Shown here one piece after another: positions 25,761 to 37,500 of a stretch of DNA of 64,000 nucleotides. Under the pieces are notes generated by a model. The model was not told the origin of the DNA. It did not search any database and saw nothing but the letters and a program-made list of their open reading frames with translations. This DNA is from Chromobotia macracanthus (taxonomy: Eukaryota; Chordata; Actinopteri; Cypriniformes; Botiidae), in the NCBI GenBank assembly GCA_036877525.1, contig JAZGTH010000005.1, positions 8,490,501 through 8,554,500 on the forward strand, in the 5' to 3' direction. The position numbers and the translations under genes were made by a program. The first letter of the stretch is position 1, and each line of letters starts with the position of its first letter.

Positions 25761-27010
25761 TGAGAGACTAGCTGCACTCAACACACGTTTTCCCAGCCGA
25801 ATAGGAAGCAGAAGCAGAAGAAAGAAAAGCCGCCCATCGCCTTGGGCACCGAGGTAGTTGGTAGAGTGCATTTCATAACCCTGCTTTTGCGGATCAGGAG
25901 CATTTAGCAAAATGTCAATATGCAAAGCGAAAGCCCTTTGCCGCAGCTAATGAATACAGCAGAGGTGGATCTGAGCTCCTGCTTCCCTCGAGAGAAGCCA
26001 GAACTACAATTAAAGCCCCATTGGCCTCGTCTCTTAGTTTCCTCCATCAATACAGGCTTTGACCGGTTCTGCACGCACAAGAACTGTGGTACTTTATGGC
26101 CTGTTGCCAGGCAACGGAAAAGAGGAAATGAGCTCCTAGACCTGATAGGTCACTCTTGAAGAGGGGACCATCCTAGGCAGGGATCTATCTGCTTGATAAT
26201 GAACCAGTCTCCTTATCCCTCGTACCTGGGCAAATATAGATAAATAGTGTAGCAGCACAGATTTACATTTTTGGTTTGTATGTGTGGGTGTATGTGGACT
26301 GTATTATAATTTCAATTTGTAGGGCTTGATAGTGTATCTCTCCATATATTAGGTTTACAAACATGACAGTCATGCATGGAATGCACGGATGTTTGTAGGG
26401 AAGTGCCGATGAGTTGTAAATTTCACCGATTTATTTTAAGCCACCAAGCACTAATTTGAATTAATGGTTGTGATGGGATCTGCTTTCCAGTGGCAGTTTT
26501 CCAGCAGCCCAACAAAAGCCATTATGTCTTGCTTTTTCCAAGTCAGCACTATCGAGGCTAAAGTTTGCCCTTAAACTTCCTTTAAATCAATGCCACCGTG
26601 TTATGAAAAACTAGAGGCAAACTTTCCCAGGGCCTTATACTGTTTAACTCTTGTGATCAGGCACACACAGAGGAAAATGAATTGCTTATATTTCTGTCAG
26701 TTCACACTGAATGAAAATAAATGCTTTTGCTAGGCTTAATTGTTAAAGAGGAAAATGGTCTGAGTTCAAGTACTCTCAACTGCAATTAAAACACACTAGA
26801 TACTGTCACCAGTGTTTGGAGAGGTGCGAATTGCTGTCAGCAGTGACCCACTCAGAAACACAAACTCACGGCGCTTCCGCACAATATGGAACTCGCTCGT
26901 ACTGTCACACACATCATTTAGTAACAATTAACATTATTAATAAATGTCTGGGCCATAAAATGAACAGCGCCTCTATCTCTTGGTCCATTCATCTTTCGTA
27001 GCAAATAATG
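25761..27010. other. non-coding stretch containing an RFX-like X-box
   Basis: No exon was recognised. Positions 26103-26115 read GTTGCCAGGCAAC, two inverted X-box half-sites with a one-base spacer, a known binding pattern of RFX transcription factors. The surrounding 25800-26200 interval is less AT-rich than its neighbours. Function is inferred only from the motif. Confidence 0.4.
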
Positions 27011-27140
27011 TTCCTGTAGCTCAATTTGTAGAGCATTGAGTTGTGAGCAACAAAAGGTTGTGGGTTCAGTTGTCGGGGGACAACACACTGATAAATTGTA
27101 TACCTTGAAGTTGCTTTGGAATAAAAGCTGATTGCAAAAG
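27011..27140 (+). mobile_element. tRNA-derived SINE
   Basis: The A-box region is TAGCTCAATTTGTAGAGCAT and the B-box region GGTTGTGGGTTCAGTTG. A body and the tail TTGCTTTGGAATAAAAGCTG follow. It cannot be a working tRNA gene because the cloverleaf 3' half is replaced by the SINE body. Confidence 0.8.
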
Positions 27141-27166
27141 ATTACATGTTGCTCTTTGTAACAGGA

Positions 27167-27305
27167 AACTGGTCAAGCTTAGTGCTAGCAACACCAAAGT
27201 CATGAGTTTTATTCCCAGGAAATGCACATACTAATAAATTGTACCTTGAATCTACTGTCACTTTAAATATGAGCATTTGTCAAATGCAGAATGTGCATTG
27301 TGCAG
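27167..27305 (+). mobile_element. tRNA-derived SINE, second degraded copy
   Basis: About 30 bases after the previous SINE and in the same orientation. It has AGTGCTAGCAACACCAAAGT, a B-box-like TCATGAGTTTTATTCCCAGG, an ACTAATAAATTGTACCTTGA body and a mutated tail ending CATTTGTCAAATGCAG. Two side-by-side copies suggest insertion of one beside the other. Confidence 0.65.
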
Positions 27306-28859
27306 AAAGTGCAAGTGATGAAACATCTTGCATGTACGAGTGTGGCAACAAAAATAACAGTTGCTGTTAAGTGAAGGCTGTTTTTTTCCACTTGTTCATT
27401 AATTCAAAATTTATAATGATTAGCCCTAGTTGTTGCCTAGAAACATATGGGGTTTTACAAGTAAGCTCAGTGCAGATTTGCAGTTTGTTGTAAATAAAAT
27501 GTGTAGAGTAAGTGTGGTACAGGCTGTCAAATTGTGGAAAGAAAAGTTAACAGGTTCGGTCACTAAGGACGTTACAGCCAAACACATAAATCTTAACAGA
27601 CAAGTCCGTGACCCATAAAGTGGCACCATTGCTAAAGTTGATCAATGCCAGGCTTTATATCTTGCTGTAAAATGGTTTGACTATTCACAGAGCTTCATGT
27701 GTAGTTGTGCACTGAAAGACAGCGTTCCATGTAGAGGCTATCTGAGGCTAAGGGTGGCGGGGGGGGTTGTGCACTTCATTAGTTAATTAGAATGCAGACA
27801 CACTGGCTCTATTGTGTAAACCACCCTATGTGTGTGTGAGCGAGAACTCTGCACTTCTGTTCTGATTAGTGAACCTCTATGACCACACAGAGAACTCGAT
27901 GACCACACAGACTAAATCACTAATTCATTATGTTCAGCTCATCCCTGTGTGTATCTTCTCAGTCCGAGTGTTTTATTATTAAAAAATAGTTCATAAGCCG
28001 AGGGGGCTTATTTGTGTGCTGTACATGTATCATCGCTACCGTAATGTTGCATATTCAACTTAACATATAATCCAGGCGTTACGTTTTTGTTGAATCGTGT
28101 CTGTCAAAATATTTGAAGAGTAAGACTTTGTCAGGACGATTTTCTAATTGCCCTCTTAGAATTCTAGCATAATCAATTTTTCAACAATAATGGTTTAAAT
28201 CTTTAATGGTGCCCATTTTTGTTGCGCGGTTGATGCCTCAGGCAGATTGTCAGTTAGAGAACAATGTTGTTAAAAGCTGGAGTAACTCTGGCAAGCATAA
28301 TGAGAAAAGCTTTTGAAAATGACCCAAGCTTTCCTCACTGATGAAGGCTCTGTCAGAACACTCAGCACAGACCTGCTGCCTGTCCTTCAGCCCGTTTCAG
28401 ATGTGTGTTTTCAACCAGAAGAACTGGGTTCTTTGCATGCTTTTTATCGGTTCCCAGCCCTTTCAGCTTCTCTGCACCCCACCCTGCTCTCAGCATCTGT
28501 AGACCAGGTCCCTGTAACATCCCAGAGAAAAGATTTTATTGCTAAAGGGTTGCTATTTCAAAGAGATCTCAGTTGTGTTTCATTTAATTATCAACGTTAT
28601 GTCTGATGTTTCTCCTAAAATTGCTGAGGAGAAATAGAAATAAAAACAAATGAGAAGTATTAAAATACAATATAAAGTATGGAGCTTTAAAATTACTGTA
28701 GCTTTTATAACTTAAACAACCTGGATTTGGGTAAATTTGATGAGAAATGTTCATATTGACATCTAATATTGACTTTTCATTGCAGACTTGGCAAATCTGA
28801 GCTCAGTTTGTGACATTCTGAAATTCTAATGGAGACATTTGTGACCAGGTCTATGCACA
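27306..28859. other. non-coding stretch, with an outlying minisatellite unit
   Basis: No exon was recognised. Positions 28482-28519 carry a diverged single copy of the minisatellite unit that is amplified from 28860 onward, about 390 bases upstream of the array. Confidence 0.6.
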
Positions 28860-29560
28860 GTATATACAGCCCTGCTTTCAGCATCTGTAGACCAGATCTC
28901 TGTACAGTAGATTCAGCCCTGCTTTCAGCATCTGTAGACCAGATCTCTGTACAGTAGATTCAGTCCTGCTTTAAGCATCTGTAGACCAGATCTCTGTACA
29001 GTAGATTCAGTCCTGCTTTAAGCATCTGTAGACCAGATCTCTGTACAGTAGATTCAGTCCTGCTTTCAGCATCTGTAGACCAGATCTCTGTACAGTAGAT
29101 TCAGTCCTGCTTTCAGCATCTGTAGACCAGATCTCTGTACAGTAGATTCAGTCCTGCTTTCAGCATCTGTAGACCAGATCCTGTACAGTAGATTCATCCG
29201 CTTTAAGCATTTGTAGACCAGATCTCTGTACAGTAAATTCAGTCCTGCTTTAAGCATCTGTAGACCAGATCTCTGTACAGTAGATTCAGTCCTGCTTTCA
29301 GCATCTGTAGACCAGATCTCTGTACAGTAGATTCAGCCCTGCTTTCAGCATCTGTAGACCAGATCTCTGTACAGTAGATTCAGCCCTGCTTTCAGCATCT
29401 GTAGACCAGATCTCTGTACAGTAGATTCAGTCCTGCTTTAAGCATCTGTAGACCAGATCTCAGTACAGTAGATTCAGTCCTGCTTTCAGTATCTGTAGAC
29501 TAGGTCTCTGCACAGTAGATTCAGTCCTGCTTTCAGCATCTGTAGACAATGAATATGTCC
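28860..29560. repeat. 47-bp minisatellite, about 15 copies
   Basis: The unit contains GCTTTCAGCATCTGTAGACC and CTCTGTACAGTAGATTCAGT. Unit starts (GCTTT) fall at 28874, 28921, 28968, 29015, 29062, 29109, 29156, 29200, 29247, 29294, 29341, 29388, 29435, 29482 and 29529, a period of 47 bp with one 44-bp unit. Two subtypes alternate (TTCAGC versus TTAAGC). A decayed unit continues to about 29620. Because 47 is not a multiple of 3, an open frame crosses the array in only one place; it is not a protein. Confidence 0.97.
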
Positions 29561-29621
29561 AATAGATCCAGCCATGCTGTCGGTATCTTTAGACCCAGTA
29601 CTGCTCTCAGCCTCACTTAAA

Positions 29622-32600
29622 ATAGCCTGTTAGTATTTCTTAGAGGGGCACTCTTATAGGCCAAGGCATTTATGGGGTATTTTCTGTATTCTCAAGCATG
29701 AGATAAAGTAAAATTGTAGCAATGAGTGCAGACATGGTGCTGTAATGTTTGCGTTCGATCCGCACAGCCTAACAAAAGAGAAGACCATCAGTATTCCAGG
29801 TATCTAGTCACATCAAAGGGAATTCAGTGGAGCAGGAAGCTGTTTGATTAGCCCGGCATCGATAAGGCTTAAGATTTTAGCCTGTTTAAGACAGCCAACA
29901 TCAAAAACAGGATTTCTTGTTTTTATAAGTGTTGTATCACTCTTCTGATGTCTGAGGTTGCAATGGTTTATGTCTACTGAATATTTCCAGCGGACTGAAT
30001 TTTACTGATATGAGCAATGCTGCCAAAAATGTGTAACGCTAGCTCATTTGTAGCTCATGAAATGATAAAAAGAATGATTTAAAATTTACACAGTTGTTCA
30101 TATTTAATCAGATTCAACTTACCCATCACTTAAATTTAATCAGGTTTTTTTATTATTTGTAACCTGTATTTGGAGAAGCATCAGTATTGTTGGGGGCGGG
30201 GCAACGTGACACTTCACATGCCTCATGGCCCTCAAAGGAAATCAAATAGTGATGGGTTTACCAGTATCAGACACAGATGCCCCCAGGCAGCCATGAGAAT
30301 AAAACTCAACTACCATTCTCCTCCTCTCGCAGCACCAATCATAAAGAATAAATCTCAAATCTGTTTTCCCCGGCTCATCGTTAAGAATCCAAGCAAGGCT
30401 GACGAGGGGCTGAGCACACAATGCAAGCTACAAATGCTTCTGTCTAGATCTGACCCTGAGCAGAGACCCTGAGGAGGGTTTTGCGTTTTAAAGAGAGATA
30501 TTTGTGGCCCACCCCTCTGTGAGGTTCTTAATCCGCATTGTTCCTCCTTAAATAAAACAGGCAGTCCGTGTAAGATTTTAATGAGAGCGTTGTTTTCATT
30601 TTTGTGTCGTCATTAATACAGGTATCTTACAGGAGTTATTTACCAATGTCTTTTCAAACCCTGATGCTGTATTTGTTTTCTGTGGAACACAAAGAGAGAA
30701 TTTTGAAGAATCAGCAAGCTGCTATTTTTAATAAAACCAGAGGTCATGATGACCACGTCTGTCAGGCTCCAACAAGGACACCCAAAGCATCATAAAAGAG
30801 GTCCATACAACTAGTGCACTGTATATCTTCAAATGTAATGTAAGTCTAATGTAATGTTCTAATGTAAGTCTTTTATTTTAAAAAACAGACTGAAATATAA
30901 GTTTTTCCTCAGAATTCTTCTTTTGCCTTCAATGGAAAAGTTTGGAATGACATAAGCATGAGTAAATGACAGAATTTTATTTGTGAACTTTTTTTTAATG
31001 GAAGTCAATTTCTGTTTGTTTGTTTATGTGTGTTTATACTAGAGGATTTTACTTTACACATATATGCCATTACAGTACAGCAAGATCCCATAACAACATT
31101 GCTCTTATCTTACACTTCTATATGAAGCAGAGGGGGGTCAGGATGGGAGCACTTCACATCGGTTGGCCAGTTTCCCATATGGCATGTGTCTGGTCTGAGT
31201 GGTAATTAGCTCGAGACAGGCACAGCTGACAGACTGCGGAGTCAGACACCCCGACACCCCTCAGTCCTCCACCACACAGCTTAGTCGGGATTACCGGACA
31301 TACCATCACTCCGGCGGCACTTCTCTCACTTATATCGCCGTTAAGGGACATGGAGAGACCACGGTCCACAGCGCAAACAAATTACACGCTCAGCTAAATG
31401 GCATGCTGGGTATTTATTTGCAGGAGAGACACTCTCAACAGGGTTTACAAGAGTTCCAGTTTGGAAAAACTGTTCCCAAATTCTCAACCCAGACACATTT
31501 GTTCTGTTGTTTATTGTTGAACGTGTTGTAGTTAGCTCCTCCAACTGAGACTATGAGACCAGACGTGTTTTGTTGAGTCTCTGTGGGTTTTTGAAGTGCT
31601 ACTGGAAGCAGGGAATTGGCTTACACGAGCTGATGTCTGAGGGAGGAGTTTTCTGCCTCGACTGGCTCGGTATGATATAAATGATGAGCTCTTTTGTAGC
31701 TTCCTCAGTGCATTGCAGTTGTATTTGTGGAGATCAAACGCCTCTACGTCTGACAGGGCCATTTTCTGGCAACCCTAAATTTTTGGCATCGTTTCCTCTC
31801 AAATTAAATTTGAGATTAAGCAGCAAAGCGCCGGTAATGGAGACCTGCAAGATGCACAAGTTTGCATGAATCACTGACGAAGCAGAAGCTTCTTTTAGAA
31901 GGGTGACCAGACACTTGAACTGCTTCTCATCATCCACCAGTGCTGCAACAGAACCTGGTCTCAATGACTTTTAACAGTAAGTCAATTAGCTATAATTACA
32001 GCCTGTGGCTGAAGGGCTCATGGTAAAAGGCACGGATCAAGCTGAGCTACATACACACACTGAAGCCCTGAGACATAATCTGCTTCCCTTGACATGAATT
32101 CATGAAAAATATGTACACAGTTCATGTCCATACAACAATGGTTTGTAGGCAGTTCAATACTGTTCAGTTCCTAAATGGACCATAAAAAAGTACCATAAAT
32201 GTACTCCACATGACTTGTACAGTACTCTTCTGAAGCTATATACTTGCTTTATGTAAAGGGGAGAAAAGATCTCTATTATATATATTATGTAAGTGGCATG
32301 TTGCTTTCGTCTACGAAACATGAATATTCATGAATATTGGTATAGGAACCAATAGTGGGGCATTATGAGGTCAATGTCAAACTTGTCTGCTATAGTATGG
32401 CCTCCTGATGATGTTTTTGGAGTTATCTTCATACTTTTTTTTTACTTGACATGTGGTCACTATGAACGCTGTCATTTTATGGGAAAATCATTTTTTTATT
32501 TTTAGGTGTACTGTTTCTTTAAACGAATATGACAGTGAGGGTGGTGATGGACACTCAGCACCATCATTGATGTGAGTGCATCCCAGTCACAGACTAAACT

Positions 32601-33215
32601 CCATCTCTCTGATGTTTAGTCACCCACATCATCTGCATTCAGTACAATTAGTATCCAGCAGGCACAGCTCAGTCCCTGCATGATGGGAGTTGGCCCCTCA
32701 AGTTTCAAGCTGACACTGCAAATTGTGGGGCATCTATGCCATTAGAGGTAATAACATACATAAATGAAACAAATTTGTTTTTGGCAGGGGATATTCGAGT
32801 CATTTGAATTTGTGTTAGTCACACATCGGGGCGGCCTCTGAGCGAGTGGCCTAATTTATCATCCAGAAGACGTGCTGTGTTTAAAGAACACTTTTCTTAT
32901 CACAGCTATTATGATGCATAGGGCAGTGGCCATTTATTGGGATAGTGTATACTCGGCTAACAGAGAACGTGTTCAGAACGTTGGCTAATGTTGTCTAAAA
33001 GTTCCATCAATATTATGAAAAAATGCGCTTACAGTAACATACATATAAAAAATGTTTTGGTTACGTTGTTAGTGTAATGTTTAAAAAATGTTACAGAATT
33101 AAAAAATAAAACTGCTAACTGACATTTGACAATAACTGCTAATTGCTGATGATTGTGGCTGGATGGTAAACCCAGATTTGCATTAGCCAAACTTAATGTT
33201 AGGGTTAGGAATTTA
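29622..33215. other. non-coding stretch with MITE copies
   Basis: No exon was recognised. A diverged TTAA-type MITE occupies about 30650-30998. It has an internal CTGTGGAACACAAAGAGAG block and a right end containing TTTGGAATGACATAAGCATG, and ends TGTGAAC before TTAA. A one-ended repeat starting GGCTAACAGAGAACGT lies at about 32957-33110, related to the element at 47022-47165. Open frames here carry no known domain. Confidence 0.55.
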
Positions 33216-33362
33216 GGGTTTGGTGTTAGCAAACCCCTATGTCATGAGTTCAATTCCCAGAGAATGCATTTGTTATTAAAATGTAGAGCTTAAATGCACT
33301 CTAAGGTGCTTCGAATAAATATGCATCAGAATAAATTCAGCCAAATGCAGAAATGTAACTAA
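33216..33362 (+). mobile_element. tRNA-derived SINE, degraded
   Basis: The order TTAGCAAACCCCTATGTCAT, B-box-like GAGTTCAATTCCCAGAGAAT, a TAAATGCACTCTAAGGTGCT body and a tail ending CAAATGCAGAAATGTAA matches the other SINEs here, with many substitutions. Confidence 0.65.
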
Positions 33363-34117
33363 TATTTCTTTTCACATCACTGTATAAAAACCATTCCAGT
33401 ATGTTTTTCAGCAAGTCTATCCTCAAGTGGGCACAGCAGGCTAGTGTCATAAGGGCTGTGTCTGAAGTTCACTGCTTGATGGTTCTTGAGGTGAAGGTTT
33501 TGCTCTTGTTGTACAGTCACACACTTTGGTTGCAGTTTTGCTGTGTGCTTCACCTCTGGCAGGGCTAAGTGTATTTACACAGGCTTCTGTGGAGAGGCCT
33601 GGCAATCCTCGTTTTTTTTAGATCTCGGCTGTTTTATTTATGCTGGCCTCTGGTGTAGTGGTGTTTTGATCTTGGGATAAACAGGGAATATCCCTCCCAA
33701 AAAGACGACATTGATATCTAAGGATCAGACATGTTTCCCTCTAAGAAATGAATGCAGAAACCTCAGGTGTGGATTATGTCACTTGCTTTGTAAACATGGC
33801 TTTTCTTTTGACTGTGTGCATGTAAAGGCATACACTTAGGTTGGATTTGGACCGGCTTTTCTTATGTTTATCCACGTTTATCCATTTAGCCTATTAGCTG
33901 TATTGATCTTGGCATCATAATCACAAATAAGCCATCCTGTCAACACTTGTGAACTTTTCAAAGTAAACCATAACATTGCAAATAATTAATTTCAAATGCT
34001 TTGTTTATTTCAATAGTCTTTCTCACATAACTCTTTAATGTCTGTTAATGCCCGTCTGTTGGTTCACTGCAATAATTCCCCTCCATTTCTTACGCTGTAA
34101 TTGTACAGACAGTAGAG

Positions 34118-34560
34118 CATGGTGCTAGCAACACCAAGGTTACAGGTTTGATTCCCAAGGAATGCATGAACTAATAAGAAGTAAAGGTGAAGTATAAGTT
34201 TGTCAGGTATGGTAACCCATACCTTAAATGTATGCATTTAACCCATTTATCCCCACTGCATGTAACCCATAATAGAGGAGTGTGAAGACACACTGCAAGT
34301 CATAAACACACACACACAGCCCCAGAGCAGTGGGCAGCACCGCAACACTAGGGGGAGCAACTGGGGGAAGGGTGCCGGTTGCTTTCTGCCAACAGTGGAA
34401 TCAAACCTGCGACCTTTGGGTTACAAGTCTGACTCTCTAACCATTAGGTCATGACTGCCCCCTGTGTATACCTTAATGTATGCCTTAATGTATACCTTAA
34501 ATGCAGTGTCAGTTGTTTTGGATTAAGGCATCTGCCAAATACATAAATGTAAACGTAATA
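34118..34560 (+). mobile_element. SINE interrupted by a second, opposite-strand SINE
   Basis: The outer SINE starts near 34118 (GGTGCTAGCAACACCAAGGT, then B-box-like GGTTTGATTCCCAAGGAATG). It resumes after 34490 with TACCTTAAATGCAGTGTCAG and the tail GGCATCTGCCAAATACATAA. Between lies about 250 bases that read, on the minus strand, as a tRNA-like head (GGGGGCAGTCATGACCTAAT at 34442-34461, then CGCAGGTTTGATTCC). Near-duplicate words TACCTTAAATGTATGC and TACCTTAATGTATGCC flank the insert and fit a target-site duplication. Confidence 0.75.
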
Positions 34561-37500
34561 TATGACAATAGTTTGCTTTAGATTTTCCACTCTGCTTCAG
34601 CTCTCATTCTCCATGCCACATATTTGAACTGGTGTGTGTTATGTCGGCACACACAATAACCAATGCCATTTTGGCTTCAATAATGTCGAACCAGGTGCCG
34701 AATAAGATTTCAGAGCTTATCAGTGGAAAAAGAAATGAAATACAAGGCCATTGTTCAAAAGATCCAGATTACAGCACACAGTTCTGTTATACAATGTCAT
34801 ATACTTTTATGTTTTTTTTATCATTTTTTCTCTTTTGATGTAGATATTCAGAGATGAGAAGCTCTGAAAGTAGTTTGGATGGTGGAAATAAAACAGTTGA
34901 GAAGAGCGTTGTTGTCATTCTTTGTTTCCTTACTTTATAAATTAGGCTATGGAGCAAAACCTATCTTCTTGCAAAAATGAGGTATAGAACTGTCCTAAAT
35001 AAAACGGTAGTTTGTTTCAAGTCACATCTTTCTCCCATTGCTCTGGATCACAGAGTTTTAAAATAGAACCTTACAGCTACTCTTCCATCTGTTCTTACAA
35101 TATGGTGCAGTGTAACCTTGAGGAACTCTCAAAACAGCCATCTACACCTCTTTTCCCTAAGCCGTTATTACATTTGTAATTGCCTAAGTCAGTTATGCTG
35201 TAAATGATGAAAACAGTTAAAGCTCCTAGGTTAATAGGAGTTTTTGTGTGTGTGAAACAGTGTGACTTTTACATACTTGTTTCCATAGGATTTATTTTTC
35301 TGCCGGGCTGGTTAGTGGTATATTTAAATCAGCAGAATTTAACAACCATGTTCAACGGTTAAAAAAAATCCTTAAGGTTTGTGAGGCATAAAAAACAGGG
35401 AAAATAGACACAAGGTGAAGCAATAACTGGCTCCAAATTTTCTCATACAGGCCCCATCTTTTTTGTTGAACCTGTCTAGTTTTATCAAGAAAGTTAGTGC
35501 AGAATCATTTGTACATCACGCATACATAGACTGAAACAAATACTGGAGTTGGACTATTCAGTGCAGTCGGAACGCTTGATCAGCTTTGTAATGAGGCCGG
35601 CTGACAACACAAACAACTTTCCCTCACCCCGAATGCCCTGTGCTGGCATCCGCTGGAAAATGTCCACCTAGAGGGTTGCCCAGGCCTTTCTGTTTCCATA
35701 GTAACCTGCCAGGGGCCCTGCAACTTGTTGCAAGAAGTTTTTGGAGTTCAAAGTTGACATGCCTCCCCAAAGATGCTTTCACCCTTCATTGGTTGATTGG
35801 ACAAGAAGCAGAATATTGAGCTGAACCAGCTGTTCTGGAGATCCTCTGTAATGGGGTCTCATTTACTGCCAGCCTCAAATTAAACATGCATGCCTTGCTG
35901 TATTACAGCCTTGAGTAGCAGAACTTGCTCCTGAATATAGCTGATCACTGAAATCCTCAGATATACATAAGCACAGCTAGTCATAATTGACAATATAATG
36001 ATTGATTCCTAGAAACACAAACATGTTATGAGAGATGTCCATTTGTCCAATTTCATAGCTTGCAGTACATGGGCCAAAGATATGATAAACCACCAAGAGT
36101 ATATAAATAGTACTCAACCTGAGGCAGGAGTGTGGCCAAAATGTGGTCACCATAGAACACCTTAGTGCCCCTCCCCCCATACATGGTCCAGGGCAGCATT
36201 ACTTCAACACTCCTGGCCTGGGATAAATTATTCCAGGGTTAAATGTGTTTTGCACAGTACTGCAGTTAGGTTGAATCACATTTTGAATCAGATAAAGCCA
36301 GGCTTTATCTGATATGGTTGAATGGTACGTTTTGATTATGTAGTAGCTGTCACACTGATTGGTGTGTTTAACTAAACATAAGCTATGGGATGTGCCAAGG
36401 CTGAAACAGACACTTAAAAGGTGTCTACCTGTAATTTATAAAGATTACCAATTCATTAATCACTGACAACCTGAGAATAAATCCAAACAGAAATGGAGGT
36501 GCATTAGATTCAGGTTCAGAATCTCTTGGGGAACCTTCCATGTGGAAGCTTTGTTGGTACATCAGAAACCTATCAGATAAAAGCATGTTTTCTTGGAGCC
36601 TGTTGGGGTGGAGCTCATACACAAACTCCATGCTGTGTGCCCACATTGTGTTTGTGTGGGTGTGTGTGTGTATTACCCTCAAATCTGCTGAGACGGAATG
36701 ACATTGTACATACCGGAGTTGCCCACATTCTTTCATCTTACTTTCACAGACCGCCTGACGTGGCATTTCAAAGCACCTTATTCCTGCCTCAGAACAGTAT
36801 AAATAAACTTGCCGTCAGGAAAGTTTGTCTGTGGGAGAATCTTTTTAATCTGACCCAAAAAGATTTAAGCTCTCTCTGTGTTGACATCCAGCATCAGGCA
36901 TGTCAATGCGCGGACGGCTCATCTCCTTAAAGTCTCCGTGACGACTTGCTGATTAATAGACGCTCTTTGCGTTGCATGTTTTGCCAACATCAGTGTGTCT
37001 TGCTCCGTTACATAAGGATTAATACACTATCATCTCAGTCTGATGGCATCTTTTGGCAGAGCTTTTAAATGAATTACCGCAGCTGTGTGTTTGCATGAAT
37101 ATAGTTATTTAATGCAGGCAGGATGCTGCTTTGTGGCAGATGCAAACATGTGGATCGGCGACACATCAGTGAACTTGAGAAAATGAGGAGCTGTTTTCAT
37201 TAGCCGTCAAATATTAATACATACATTTCATAGAAAACTTGACATCTAATTTATGTAGGATAATACGAACAGAAATGTATGTCTGCACGTCAAAGGAAAA
37301 TAGGATTCAATGTATATTTATGAAGTATAAAATATATTCCTCATTTGAAAGATGGAACTAGCTCTTGGTCAAAACGTTACATATCATATGTACATCAGGT
37401 TTTAGATTTGCACTGTTCATTATAGGCATATTTAAACATACATCTTGAAAACTGAACCTGTTTTGCTCTGTTTGACCAGTGCCAACATTTGTTTCTAAGA

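Noticed and set aside
29066..29257. Minus-strand open frame with repeated LLYRDLVY peptide
   Set aside because: It is the translation of the 47-bp minisatellite; the period is not a multiple of three and the frame is open only locally.
28860..29560. Regularly spaced repeats resembling a CRISPR array
   Set aside because: There are no unique spacers; the whole 47-bp unit repeats, and the context is a vertebrate genome.
36425..36930. Overlapping open frames of 113 and 134 codons on opposite strands
   Set aside because: Mutual overlap, a TG repeat inside, and no known motif or splice context.
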